Shown: piece after piece, positions 25,429 to 34,218 of the stretch
How positions within the stretch are numbered: the stretch's first letter is position 1
How the letters are laid out: each line of letters opens with the position of its first letter
NCBI GenBank assembly: GCA_963750295.1
Contig: CAVVPY010000001.1
Coordinates: forward strand, 2,666,001-2,730,000
Source: CAVVPY01 sp963750295
GTDB taxonomy: Bacteria; Actinomycetota; Actinomycetes; Mycobacteriales; Jatrophihabitantaceae
DNA length: 64,000 bases
Direction: 5' to 3'
Made by a program: the position numbers and the translations under genes
The notes under the pieces: generated by a model
Databases searched by the model: none
What the model was told of the DNA's origin: nothing
What the model saw: the letters and a program-made list of their open reading frames with translations, nothing else

Positions 25429-27221
25429 GCCGGCACGCCCAGCACGTCGAGGGTCGTGCGCAGCACGGCGAGGGCATCGCACCCGGTGAACACGTTGCCG
25501 TCCACGCCGTCCAGTTCCTCAGCGCCCGCGAGCCACACCTGCCGGGCGGACGCGAGCGCCTCGAGCGCGGCGGCGCCGTCCTCGCCGTAGCTGCGACCAG
25601 ACCCGCACAGGCACGCGACGCTGGTGCCTGCCGCGGCGAAGTCAGCCGGCTCGCCCACGATCAGCCGCAGCCCCGCAGCCTGGAAGAGGTTGCTGGCGAA
25701 CGACAGGCGCGCGCTGTGCGCGCTCGGCGGCCCGAGGGTGGCCAGGAACACGGCGGGCCGCTCGGGCATCGCGTCGGTGCGGTCGCGCAGGGCTTCGAAG
25801 TCCTGCGCGTACCGGACGGCCAGCAGCGGGCCGCCCGCAGGAGGTTGCGGCGCGGGTTGCCGGACGACGGGCTCCTCGTCCGGGAATGCGTACTCGCTCA
25901 CGCCCGTGATCGGGGCGACGCGATGAGCCACGGCGTCGGCGCGTGCACTGCGGCGCGCGGCCAGCCGGGCCGGGCCGGCACCGTCGAGATCGGCAGCTGC
26001 GCCCCCGCCGCGCTCGATCTCCGTGAACAGGTCCCACGCTGCCTCGGCGAGTTGGTGGGTGAGCGTCTCGACGAACCACGAACCCCCGGCGGCGTCGACG
26101 ACCCGGCCGAGGCTGGACTCGTCGTGCAGGATGGCGTGGGTGTTGCGGGCGATGCGGCGGGCGAGGTCGTCGGGCAGGCCGACCGCCGCGTCGAACGGGG
26201 CGACGGTGATCGCGTCGGCGCCGCCGACCGCCGCCGCGAAGCAGCCGATCGTGGTGCGCAGCATGTTCACCCAGGGGTCGCGGCGGGTCATCATCGCCGC
26301 GGACGTGACGGCGTGCTGCCACTGCCCGCGGCGGGCATCCGCGGCGCCGGACAGCTCGGCCACCCGCCCCCAGATCCGTCGCGCCGCGCGCAGCTTGGCG
26401 ATCGAGCCGAACTGGTCGGCCGTGACGGCGTAGCGGAACTCGATCCGCCCGAGCGCGTCCTCGACCGAGGACCCGGCGTCGACCAGCGCGCGCAGGTACG
26501 CGACGCCGACCGCAGCGGCCTGGGCCAGTTCCTCGGCGTGCGAGGCGCCGGCGTCGTGGAAGACGCTCGCGTCGACCGTGGCCACCCGCAGTCCGGGGAA
26601 CCGGTCGAGCTGCCCGGCGAGCCGGGCGAGCAGCCCCAGGTCGAGCTCCGCGCCGGTGCGTGCGCGCAGCCCGATCGGGTCGGCCCCGAGCGTGCCGGCC
26701 ACGTCGGCAGGGTCGGTGCCCCGCGCGGCAACCAGTTCGAGGAAGGCCGCGGCCGCGGCTTCGGTGCCGACGCCGGCGTCGAGCGCGACCGGCGCGAGGT
26801 CGAGCAGCACTCCGTCCAGGACGACGGCCAGGTCGTCGACCGCGATCCCGCCGTCGCCGAGGACGAGCCACAGCGAGCTCGCGCCGCGCTCGAGATCGGC
26901 GAGGACGGCGGCGCGGGTGCGAACTGTGTCGGGGTCGGCATGCCGGGCGCGGACGTCCCACCCGCCGACGGTGGCGCCGTCCGCGGTGGCGCCGCGGACG
27001 TAGGGCAGTTCCCCGGGCCGGCCCGGGTCAGGGACGTCGGCGCAGGTGTAGAGCGGCAGCAGGTCGATGCCGTCGACGGTCGTGGTCAGCGCGGCGATCG
27101 GATCGGCGTCCGCGTCCAGGCCGGATCGGTGGAGCACGCCCGACACCAGGGCGCGCCATTGCGCCGCGCTCGCCGGCGGGAAATCACCGGCCAGCGTGAT
27201 GTGCTCGGACCCGGTAGGCAT
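25425..27221 (-). CDS. mutA: Methylmalonyl-CoA mutase, small subunit
   Basis: A 598-residue homologue of MutB that forms the MutAB heterodimer. The barrel domain is recognisable (GIDLLPLYTCADVPDPGRPG, EFRYAVTADQFGSIAKLRAARRIW in part, and FVETLTHQLAEAAWDLF), but the C-terminal domain lacks the DxHxxG cobalamin ligand, as expected for the non-catalytic subunit. The ATG at 27221 is the first plausible start; the frame extends 30 codons further without support. It is the first gene of the operon mutA-mutB-meaB. No cobalamin riboswitch was recognised upstream. Confidence 0.92.
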
Positions 27222-27329
27222 TGCCGAATCGTATGGCGTCCGCGGTCGAGGCGCGGGTGAGGTGGCCGATCTCTCGCCACGCGGGGCCACGTCCGGAACC
27301 GGACCGCGCACTCGGCCGTTGGCCCCGAT

Positions 27330-27713
27330 ATGGAGGTCCGGCGTCCTGGCTATGGCGTGGGTCGCGGCGTGTGCCCCGGTGCCGAGAGGCGGTGCCGGTC
27401 ACGCGCGGGCGGCGCGCTCGTCGGCGTGCTCCTGCTCGTCGGCGTGCTGACGGTCCTCACCGGCGGGGTGGCTCGCGCCGACGCGCTTGCTCACCACCGC
27501 GCCGCGGGCTCACCGGCCATCGCGTTGTCGGCGTCCGCGACGACCCTGCCCGGCGCGCTGCACGCACCGGACGCGCCGGGTCTCACGGCCGCTGTTGCGG
27601 GCGGGGAAACCGCTTTCACCGCCGCGGATCCCATGGCGGTCGCCGTCGGAATACCTCCCAAACCCACAGCTGACACCGCAGCACCGCGCGGCCCGCCCGG
27701 ACACACTCGCTGA
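27330..27713 (+). CDS. Small secreted or membrane-anchored hypothetical protein
   Basis: A 127-residue frame with a basic start, a hydrophobic segment at about residues 28-50 (LVGVLLLVGVLTVLTGG) and a likely signal-peptidase site after ARA. The remainder is alanine-, proline- and threonine-rich without cysteines. G/C at third positions is high in this frame, which supports coding. The ribosome site is weak and the exact start uncertain. It precedes the DksA-like gene on the same strand by 38 bases. I recognise no family. Confidence 0.45.
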   Translation: MEVRRPGYGVGRGVCPGAERRCRSRAGGALVGVLLLVGVLTVLTGGVARADALAHHRAAGSPAIALSASATTLPGALHAPDAPGLTAAVAGGETAFTAADPMAVAVGIPPKPTADTAAPRGPPGHTR

Positions 27714-27751
27714 CACGTCGTTTCGTTCCTCCGACTCGTCAGGAGTTTTCG

Positions 27752-28105
27752 ATGGCGTATTTGTCCGGTGGCAACTCGGTCATCCACCGACCCACACCCA
27801 CTGCCGAGCAACTGGCCGCGTTCCGCAGCCAGCTCGAAGAACAACGGGGCTTTCGGGTCGATCAGCTTCGCCTGCTGCTTCGTACCCGGGCCCACTCGTC
27901 GCCCCGCAGCGAGGTCACCGTGTCGCTGCTCGCCGGAGCTCGAGCCGCGTATGCGGACGTGACGGCGGCCCTGCTGCGCATGCACGACGGCACTTACGGC
28001 TACTGCACCGACTGTGGCGAGCCGATGCCGATCGAGCGGCTCGAGGTGCTGCCACAGGTGGCGCGGTGCGCGCCGTGCCAGCTCGAGGCCGAGGTAGCGA
28101 CGTAG
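27752..28105 (+). CDS. TraR/DksA-type C4 zinc-finger protein
   Basis: A 117-residue protein. After a helical region it carries the DksA/TraR zinc finger: YCTDCGEPMPIERLEVLPQ then CAPCQ, four cysteines near residues 88-110. Family members bind in the RNA polymerase secondary channel and modulate initiation, though many actinobacterial copies are uncharacterised. The ATG follows AGGAG at ideal spacing. The coiled coil is shorter than in E. coli DksA and no DxxDxA tip is evident, so a full DksA role is uncertain. Confidence 0.85.
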   Translation: MAYLSGGNSVIHRPTPTAEQLAAFRSQLEEQRGFRVDQLRLLLRTRAHSSPRSEVTVSLLAGARAAYADVTAALLRMHDGTYGYCTDCGEPMPIERLEVLPQVARCAPCQLEAEVAT

Positions 28106-28144
28106 GGCACGCGCCCACGATCGGGTGTCCTAAGCTCGGCGGAC

Positions 28145-28939
28145 GTGACTGACACGTCCCCCTTCGATCAGGTCGCCGCGGCGGCAGAGTTGGCGCGCCG
28201 CACCGGCGTCGAGCGCCACGATCTCGCGATCGTGCTCGGCTCCGGCTGGGTGCCGGCGATCGACGCGCTCGGCGAGCCGGTCGCCGAGGTGACGGTCACC
28301 GACCTGCCCGGCTTCCTGCCGCCCGCGGTCGAAGGTCATGCCGGGCGCATCCGCTCGCTGTCGGTCGGCGGCGTCCGGGTGCTGGCGTTCCTCGGACGCA
28401 CGCACCTGTACGAAGGGCGCGGCGTCGAACCGGTGGTGCATGGCGTGCGGGTCGCGGCGGCGGCCGGGTGCCGGACCGTCGTGCTCACCAACGCCTGCGG
28501 TGGGCTGCGTCCGGGCATGGCCGTCGGCGATCCGGTGCTGATCAGCGACCACCTGAATCTGACCTGGCGCTCGCCGCTGGTCGGCGCCCGCTTCGTCGAC
28601 CTGACCGACACGTACTCGCCGAGGCTGCGCGCACTGGTCCGCGAGATCGACCCGTCGATCGCCGAGGGCGTGTACGCGATGTTCCCCGGACCGCAGTACG
28701 AGACACCGGCCGAGGTGCGCATGGCCGCGGTGCTCGGCGCCGACCTGGTCGGCATGTCGACGGTGCTCGAGGCGGTTGCTGCGCGGGCCGAGGGGTGCGA
28801 GGTGCTCGGCCTGTCGCTGGTCACGAACCTCGCCGCCGGGCTGGGCGACAAGCTCGACCACGAGGAGGTGCTCGCGGCCGGCAAGGCGGCTGCGGCGCGG
28901 ATGGGTGCGCTGCTCGGCGAGTTGATCCCGCGGATATGA
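28145..28939 (+). CDS. Purine nucleoside phosphorylase (trimeric type)
   Basis: A 264-residue enzyme that cleaves purine (deoxy)nucleosides with phosphate to the base and (deoxy)ribose-1-phosphate. Trimeric PNP marks are visible: LGSGWVPAIDAL near the phosphate loop, GRTHLYEGRG, TNACGGLRPGM, FPGPQYETPAEVRM, VGMSTVLEAVAA, and SLVTNLAAGL with the purine-contacting asparagine. The start is GTG at 28145. Its stop overlaps the next start (ATGA). The product feeds the downstream phosphomutase. Confidence 0.93.
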   Translation: MTDTSPFDQVAAAAELARRTGVERHDLAIVLGSGWVPAIDALGEPVAEVTVTDLPGFLPPAVEGHAGRIRSLSVGGVRVLAFLGRTHLYEGRGVEPVVHGVRVAAAAGCRTVVLTNACGGLRPGMAVGDPVLISDHLNLTWRSPLVGARFVDLTDTYSPRLRALVREIDPSIAEGVYAMFPGPQYETPAEVRMAAVLGADLVGMSTVLEAVAARAEGCEVLGLSLVTNLAAGLGDKLDHEEVLAAGKAAAARMGALLGELIPRI

Positions 28940-29709
28940 CCGCGACCACCGTCCTCGTCACCGGTTCGGCCGGGCGGATCGGCCGCGAACTCTGCGCCCG
29001 GCTGCCTGCCCTCGGCTGGACCGTCCGCGGCTTCGACCGCGCGAGCGGCGACGGCGACATCACCTCGCCCACCGACCTGGACGCGGCGCTGCCCGGCGTC
29101 GACGCGATCGTGCACCTGGCCGGTATCCCGAACGAGCAGCCGTGGCCGGTGCTCCGCGACGCCAACATCGAGGGGCTGGTGCAGGTGTTCGAGGCGGCGC
29201 GCCGCGCCGGTGTGCGGCGCGTGGTGTACGCCTCGTCCAACCATGCGGCCGGGTTCTGGCCGGTCGCCGACGAGCAGCCACCCGACCTGCCACCGCGGCC
29301 GGACACCCTCTACGGCGTGAGCAAGGCATTCGGCGAGGCGCTCGGGCGCTACTACGCCGATCGGTACGGCATGCAGGTCGCCTGCCTGCGGATCGGCACC
29401 TTCGCGCCGCGGCCCGAACATTTGCGGGCGCTGTCGACCTGGCTCTCGCCGTCCGACTGCGCGCGACTGGTCGATGCGGCGCTGCGCCACGGTGCGCTGA
29501 CGTACACGATCGTGTGGGGCGTCTCGGCCAACACCCGCCGCACCTGGAACCTCGATGCCGGGCACGCGATCGGGTACTTCCCGGTCGATGACGCCGAGCA
29601 GTTCGCTGCCGGGCTGCCGAACTCGGCGCCGGACCCGTCCGACGGCCTGCTCGGGGGCGGGTTCACCACGCCGGGGTTCGGCATCGACGAAGTACTGAGT
29701 CGATCATGA
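28936..29709 (+). CDS. NAD-dependent epimerase/dehydratase-family protein (uronate dehydrogenase-like)
   Basis: A 257-residue short-chain dehydrogenase of the extended type. The Rossmann motif is VTGSAGRIGREL near residue 8, and the catalytic Tyr-Lys pair is in LYGVSKAFGEAL near 127. The region VYASSNHAAGFWPV and CLRIGTFAPRP resembles uronate or hexose dehydrogenases more than UDP-sugar epimerases. Its start overlaps the PNP stop and its stop overlaps the phosphomutase start, both as ATGA. The tight coupling suggests it acts on a sugar or sugar phosphate from nucleoside breakdown, but that is inference. Confidence 0.82.
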   Translation: MTATTVLVTGSAGRIGRELCARLPALGWTVRGFDRASGDGDITSPTDLDAALPGVDAIVHLAGIPNEQPWPVLRDANIEGLVQVFEAARRAGVRRVVYASSNHAAGFWPVADEQPPDLPPRPDTLYGVSKAFGEALGRYYADRYGMQVACLRIGTFAPRPEHLRALSTWLSPSDCARLVDAALRHGALTYTIVWGVSANTRRTWNLDAGHAIGYFPVDDAEQFAAGLPNSAPDPSDGLLGGGFTTPGFGIDEVLSRS

Positions 29710-31292
29710 AGCACCGTGACGAAGTCGAGGCCTGGATCGCGGACGACGTCGATCCGACCGACGTGGCCGAGTTGCGTGCGTTGCTGGACGCGGGGGCCGA
29801 CGCCGAACTGGCCGACCGGTTCAGCGGGCCGTTGACGTTCGGGACCGCCGGTTTGCGCGGACCGTTGCGTGCCGGTCCCAACGGGATGAACCGCGCGGTC
29901 GTCCGGCGCGCCGCGGCAGGTGTCGCCGCGTGGCTGGTGCAGCAGGGCCGCGGCGGGCGACCGGTCGTCGTCGGGTACGACGCGCGGCATCGGTCGGTGG
30001 ACTTCGCGCACGACACCGCCGCGATCCTGGCTGCCGCCGGCTTCGACGCGCGGTTGCTGCCGGGACGGCTCCCCACACCCGTCCTCGCCTTTGCCGTGCA
30101 GCACCTGCACGCCGCCGCGGGGATCATGGTCACCGCGTCGCACAATCCCCCGCAGGACAACGGCTACAAGGTCTACGACGACGACGGCGCGCAGATCACG
30201 TCGCCGACCGATACCGAGATCGAGGCCGCGATTCGCGCCGTCGGAGCGACGCACGGCATCGCGGCGCACCCGAGCGCGGTGACCGCGGCCGGCGACTCGA
30301 TCGTGGACGACTATGTCGCGGCCGTGACCGCGCTGGTCGAGGACGGCCCACGCGCACTGCGGATCGGGTACACGGCCATGCACGGGGTCGGCGCCGAGGT
30401 CCTGCGCCGGGTGCTGGTCGCCGCCGGCTTCGATCCGCCGCTCGCCGTGAGCGAGCAGAACCGCCCGGACCCCGACTTCCCCACCGTCGCGTTCCCGAAT
30501 CCCGAGGAGCCGGGCGCGCTCGATCTGGCCTACGCGCTCGCACGGGACGAGCGGGCCGACCTCGTGATCGCCAACGATCCCGACGCCGACCGGTGCGCGG
30601 TCGCCATCCCGGACGAGACAGGGACGTGGCGCATGCTGCGCGGCGACGAGGTCGGCGTCCTGCTGGCTGATGCCCTGCTGCGCAAGGGGATTCGTGGTAC
30701 GTACGCGACGACCATCGTGTCGTCGTCGATGCTGGGCGCGATCGCAGACAAGCACGGAGTCGGCTACGCCGAGACGCTGACCGGCTTCAAGTGGATCTCT
30801 CGTGCCGCCCCGGATCTGGTGTTCGGCTATGAGGAGGCCCTCGGCTACGCCGTCGCGCCGGATCTCGTCCGCGACAAGGACGGCATCAGCGCGGCTCTGC
30901 TCGTCGCCGAACTCGCGGCAGCGCTCAAGGCCGCCGGCTCGACGTTGCTCACCCGCCTCGACGAGCTCAGTGCCGAGTACGGGCGCTACGGCACCGACCA
31001 GGTGTCACTGCGCGTCGAGGATCTGTCGATCATCACCGACACCATGCGCCGGCTGCGGGACCAACCGCCCGCGACGCTGCTCGGTGTGCCGGTCGAGGTG
31101 GACGAGCTGCTGCCCAGGACCGACGGGCTGCGGTGGCGCTGGCCCGGCGGCCGGGTGGTCGTGCGACCGTCCGGCACCGAACCCAAGCTCAAGGCCTATC
31201 TCGAGGTCGTCGAGGCGAGCGGCTCGGCGCGGCGGGCGGCCGAGTCCCTGGCGCAACTTCGTGCCGAGATTGAGGCGATCCTCGGCGCGTGA
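29706..31292 (+). CDS. Phospho-sugar mutase (alpha-D-phosphohexomutase family, likely phosphopentomutase role)
   Basis: A 528-residue phosphomutase. The phosphoserine loop is VTASHNPPQDNGYK (S145), the magnesium loop NDPDADRCAV, the sugar loop GYEEALGYAV, and the phosphate-binding loop VRPSGTEPKLK near the C-terminus. FGTAGLRGP near residue 45 is typical of the PgcA/PgmB group, several of which convert ribose-1-phosphate or deoxyribose-1-phosphate as well as hexose phosphates. Its position after PNP suggests the pentose-phosphate activity. It ends 7 bases from the convergent lipoprotein gene. Confidence 0.9.
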   Translation: MKHRDEVEAWIADDVDPTDVAELRALLDAGADAELADRFSGPLTFGTAGLRGPLRAGPNGMNRAVVRRAAAGVAAWLVQQGRGGRPVVVGYDARHRSVDFAHDTAAILAAAGFDARLLPGRLPTPVLAFAVQHLHAAAGIMVTASHNPPQDNGYKVYDDDGAQITSPTDTEIEAAIRAVGATHGIAAHPSAVTAAGDSIVDDYVAAVTALVEDGPRALRIGYTAMHGVGAEVLRRVLVAAGFDPPLAVSEQNRPDPDFPTVAFPNPEEPGALDLAYALARDERADLVIANDPDADRCAVAIPDETGTWRMLRGDEVGVLLADALLRKGIRGTYATTIVSSSMLGAIADKHGVGYAETLTGFKWISRAAPDLVFGYEEALGYAVAPDLVRDKDGISAALLVAELAAALKAAGSTLLTRLDELSAEYGRYGTDQVSLRVEDLSIITDTMRRLRDQPPATLLGVPVEVDELLPRTDGLRWRWPGGRVVVRPSGTEPKLKAYLEVVEASGSARRAAESLAQLRAEIEAILGA

Positions 31293-31299
31293 GGGCGAC

Positions 31300-31875
31300 C
31301 TACGCGGCCCAGGTCACCCGGACCATGACCGCCCGAAGCGGGGCACCGCTCCTGCCGTAGCGCACGGTGTTCTCGCGGCCCGGGGAGGTGGCGCCGGCAC
31401 CCTGGCCGCAGCCGTACACCAGGACCGCGCCGCCCGTCCGAACGACCGTGCCGGTGAGGACGACGCAGCGCGCGCCATTGGCCAGTTCGAGCGCCCACGG
31501 CCGGGTGGCGATCGGCGCCCCGGTGATCGCGGGCAGCGCGACCGCGAGCGTCAACCGAATACCGGGCGTCCACGGGTCGGCGAAGCAGACGACCGAATCA
31601 GGGCGATCGGTGACGAAGCACGGGTCGGCGAGCGCGCTGCCGGCCAGGCACCGATAGGCCCGCGGGTCATCGACAGTGATCGACGCGGTGAAGCACTCGC
31701 CCGACACCGTGTGGTCGATCGGCGCGTGCGCCGCGACGAACGTCCGGGCCTCGACGCTCGGGCGCGGGGCCACCGGCGTGCCGCTGCTCGACCGTCGGGC
31801 GTCCGCGCAGCCGGCGAGCATCAGCACGCCGAGCGCCGCGATGGACGCTCGGAGGCGCCGCGCACCCCTACTCAT
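31300..31875 (-). CDS. Hypothetical lipoprotein
   Basis: A 191-residue exported protein. Residues 1-23 form a lipoprotein signal with the lipobox LMLAGC (C23). The mature part holds five or more cysteines (SGECF, YRCLAG, DPCFV, VVCFAD, GARCVV, YGCGQ), suggesting disulfides in an extracytoplasmic domain. The ATG at 31875 follows GGAGG at ideal spacing; an upstream TTG is less likely. No family recognised. Confidence 0.8.
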   Translation of the reverse strand: MSRGARRLRASIAALGVLMLAGCADARRSSSGTPVAPRPSVEARTFVAAHAPIDHTVSGECFTASITVDDPRAYRCLAGSALADPCFVTDRPDSVVCFADPWTPGIRLTLAVALPAITGAPIATRPWALELANGARCVVLTGTVVRTGGAVLVYGCGQGAGATSPGRENTVRYGRSGAPLRAVMVRVTWAA

Positions 31876-32004
31876 CCGGCGCCTCCGAGCGGGATTCAAT
31901 GGTGGTCTGCATCCTTATGGACGCACGATGAGCCGGTTTGGTTGCACGCCACGCCGAATCCGCCGGCCGGACGGCCCCACAGCCGAGCGGAGCACACTCG
32001 GGAC

Positions 32005-32481
32005 ATGCACCGCGCCGTCCCTGCTCCCGGCCAGGAATCGGTCTGGGACTACCCGCGCCCGCCCGCCTGCGTCCCGTCCGATCGGTACGTCGTCGTCCGA
32101 CTCGGGGACGACGTGATCGCCGAGACCCGGGCCGCGTACCGGGTACTCGAGACCAGCCACCCACCGACGTGGTACCTGCCGCGCGCCGACGTCCGGTCCG
32201 GCGCGATCACCCGATCGGGCGCCCGCTCGACCTGGTGCGAGTTCAAGGGAACGGCGACCTACTGGGACGTGCTCGGTGAGCCGGCCGCCGCCTGGTCCTA
32301 CGAGCAACCCACGCGCGGCTTCGAGCCGATCACCGGCTACCTCACCTTCTACCCGGCGCGGTTCAGCTGCGAGATCGACGGCGAGCGCGTGCGTCCGCAG
32401 CAGGGTGGCTTCTACGGCGGGTGGATCACCGACGACGTCGTCGGCCCGTTCAAGGGCGGCCCCGACACCGTCGGCTGGTAG
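32005..32481 (+). CDS. DUF427 domain protein
   Basis: A 158-residue soluble protein matching the DUF427 family. Typical elements are VVVRLGDDVIAETRAAYRVLE, PPTWYLPRADV, STWCEFKGTATYWDV and GYLTFYPARFSCEIDGE, followed by FYGGWITDDVVGPFKGG. Its structure class is a small beta barrel and its biochemical role is unknown. The ATG at 32005 is chosen because the upstream frame overlaps the phosphomutase and lipoprotein genes. It is convergent with upp. Confidence 0.85.
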   Translation: MHRAVPAPGQESVWDYPRPPACVPSDRYVVVRLGDDVIAETRAAYRVLETSHPPTWYLPRADVRSGAITRSGARSTWCEFKGTATYWDVLGEPAAAWSYEQPTRGFEPITGYLTFYPARFSCEIDGERVRPQQGGFYGGWITDDVVGPFKGGPDTVGW

Positions 32482-32487
32482 CCCGCG

Positions 32488-32517
32488 CGCTGACCCGCGG
32501 CGTTGCCGGGGTCAGCG
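32488..32517. terminator. Bidirectional hairpin between DUF427 gene and upp
   Basis: CGCTGACCC (32488-32496) pairs perfectly with GGGTCAGCG (32509-32517) around a 12-base loop that can itself pair GGC with GCC. It sits between two convergent genes and covers the upp stop codon. No U tract is present. Confidence 0.6.
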
Positions 32518-33135
32518 TGGACCGAACTGCCGGTCCCCCGCGTCGCCGAGACCCGGAACGATGTAGGCGTTGTCGTTCAGTTCGTCGTCGATGCTCGCCG
32601 TGAAGATGCGCACCGGAAGCCCGCTGTTCTCGATGCGCTGCACTCCCTCGGGTGCGGCGAGGGCGCAGATCACAGTGAGATCGTCCGCGCCGCGAGCGGC
32701 GAGCAGCTGCAGGCAGTGCAGCAGCGAGCCACCGGTTGCCAGCATCGGGTCGAGCACGATCACCGGACGGCCGGCCAGCGAGTCCGGCAGCGAGGCCATG
32801 TACGGGTGCGGCTCGTGCGTTTCCTCGTCGCGGGCCAGTCCGACGAAGCCCATCTGCGACTCGGGCAACAGGTTGAACGCCGCCTCGGCCATGCCCAGGC
32901 CGGCCCGCAGCACCGGGACGAGCAGCGGCGGGTTGGCGATCGTGACGCCCATCGTGGGCGCGACGGGGGTCGTGATCGGCTCGTTCGCGGTCGACAACTC
33001 GCGGGTTGCCTCGTACACGAGCAGCGTGGCGAGCTCGCGCAGCGCCGCCCGGAACTCGGCATTGCTGCTGCGCTCGTCGCGCATCACGGTCAACCGGGCT
33101 TGGACGATCGGGTGGTCGACGACGGTTGTCTGCAC
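32512..33135 (-). CDS. upp: Uracil phosphoribosyltransferase
   Basis: A 207-residue enzyme converting uracil and PRPP to UMP. The PRPP loop is VIVLDPMLATGGSL near residue 130, preceded by VPVLRAGLGM and MGFVGLARDEET, and the uracil-binding region lies at the end (DDELNDNAYIVPGLGDAGDR). The GTG at 33135 is the best start. It is divergent from deoC, with a 10-bp inverted repeat between them. It salvages uracil released by the pyrimidine phosphorylase encoded downstream. Confidence 0.95.
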   Translation of the reverse strand: MQTTVVDHPIVQARLTVMRDERSSNAEFRAALRELATLLVYEATRELSTANEPITTPVAPTMGVTIANPPLLVPVLRAGLGMAEAAFNLLPESQMGFVGLARDEETHEPHPYMASLPDSLAGRPVIVLDPMLATGGSLLHCLQLLAARGADDLTVICALAAPEGVQRIENSGLPVRIFTASIDDELNDNAYIVPGLGDAGDRQFGPR

Positions 33136-33178
33136 GAGTGCGACCCTATTGGGCCGGGAGCCCGCTCGGCAGGCTGCC

Positions 33179-33231
33179 TTGCCCCGCGAATCGACCCTCG
33201 CGAGGCCGTGCCGCACCGATGCGCGGGGCAA
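33179..33231. promoter_or_regulatory. 10-bp inverted repeat between upp and deoC
   Basis: TTGCCCCGCG (33179-33188) and CGCGGGGCAA (33222-33231) are perfect reverse complements 33 bases apart, with a second palindrome CCTCGCGAGG (33196-33205) in the loop. It lies between the divergent upp and deoC starts, where an operator would be expected. Its arms resemble those around the meaB start. Confidence 0.45.
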
Positions 33232-33274
33232 AGCGGGTCGTATGGGGACGCCCGGACGCTCCTAGACTGGTCCG

Positions 33275-34216
33275 GTGACAGTTGTCGACCGACCTGACCT
33301 GCGGGACGTCACGCGCGACGACGGCTCGCTGCGGCGCTTCTTGCACGGCCTGCCCGGGGTCGACCAGGTCGGCGCCGAGGCTCGCGCCGGCGCGCTGGCG
33401 ACCCGCAGCATCAAGACCACCGCCAAGGCGTGGGCCATCGACACCGCGATCTCGATGGTGGACCTCACGACGCTGGAGGGTGCGGACACCCCGGGCAAGG
33501 TGCGGTCGCTGTGCGCGAAGGCAGCCCGCCCCGACGCAGACGCGCCGTCAGCCGCCGCGGTGTGCGTCTACCCGGATCTCGTCTCGACCGCCGTCGAGGC
33601 GCTGCACGGGACGTCGGTGCAGATCGCCAGTGTCGCCACCGCGTTCCCGTCCGGTCGGGCGTCCCTCGACACGAAGTTGCACGACGTCCGCGACGCGGTC
33701 GCCGCAGGTGCCACCGAGATCGACATGGTGATCGACCGTGGTGCGTTCCTGGCCGGGCGGTACCTGCAGGTGTTCGACGAGATCATCGCGACGAAGGCCG
33801 CGTGCGGTACCGCGCACCTGAAGGTGATTCTCGAGACCGGCGAACTGGTCACGCTCGACAACGCGCGCCGTGCGTCCTGGCTGGCGCTGCTCGCCGGTGG
33901 TGACTTCATCAAGACCTCCACCGGCAAGATCACGCCCGCCGCCACGCCCTCGGTCGCACTGGTCATGCTCGAGGCCGTGCGCGACTACGCCGAGGTGACC
34001 GGTGACGTGCGCGGGGTGAAGCTGGCGGGCGGGATCCGCACGTCGAAAGAGGCCGTGCGCTACCTGGTGATGGTGAACGAGGTGGCCGGCGACGCGTGGC
34101 TGACGCCGCGGCTGTTCCGCTTCGGCGCGTCCAGCCTGCTCAACGATCTGCTGCTGCAACGGCACAAACTCGCCACGGGCAGCTACGACGGCCCCGACTA
34201 CGTGACGGTGGACTGA
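33275..34216 (+). CDS. deoC: Deoxyribose-phosphate aldolase
   Basis: A 313-residue class I aldolase that splits 2-deoxyribose-5-phosphate into acetaldehyde and glyceraldehyde-3-phosphate. Barrel motifs include SMVDLTTLEG, AVCVYPDLV, ATAFPSGRAS, KVILETGEL, and the Schiff-base region DFIKTSTGKITPAATP near residue 213. It belongs to the longer form of DeoC (about 310-340 residues) rather than the 220-residue form. GTG start. Two bases separate its stop from the aldehyde dehydrogenase start. Confidence 0.94.
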   Translation: MTVVDRPDLRDVTRDDGSLRRFLHGLPGVDQVGAEARAGALATRSIKTTAKAWAIDTAISMVDLTTLEGADTPGKVRSLCAKAARPDADAPSAAAVCVYPDLVSTAVEALHGTSVQIASVATAFPSGRASLDTKLHDVRDAVAAGATEIDMVIDRGAFLAGRYLQVFDEIIATKAACGTAHLKVILETGELVTLDNARRASWLALLAGGDFIKTSTGKITPAATPSVALVMLEAVRDYAEVTGDVRGVKLAGGIRTSKEAVRYLVMVNEVAGDAWLTPRLFRFGASSLLNDLLLQRHKLATGSYDGPDYVTVD

Positions 34217-34218
34217 CC

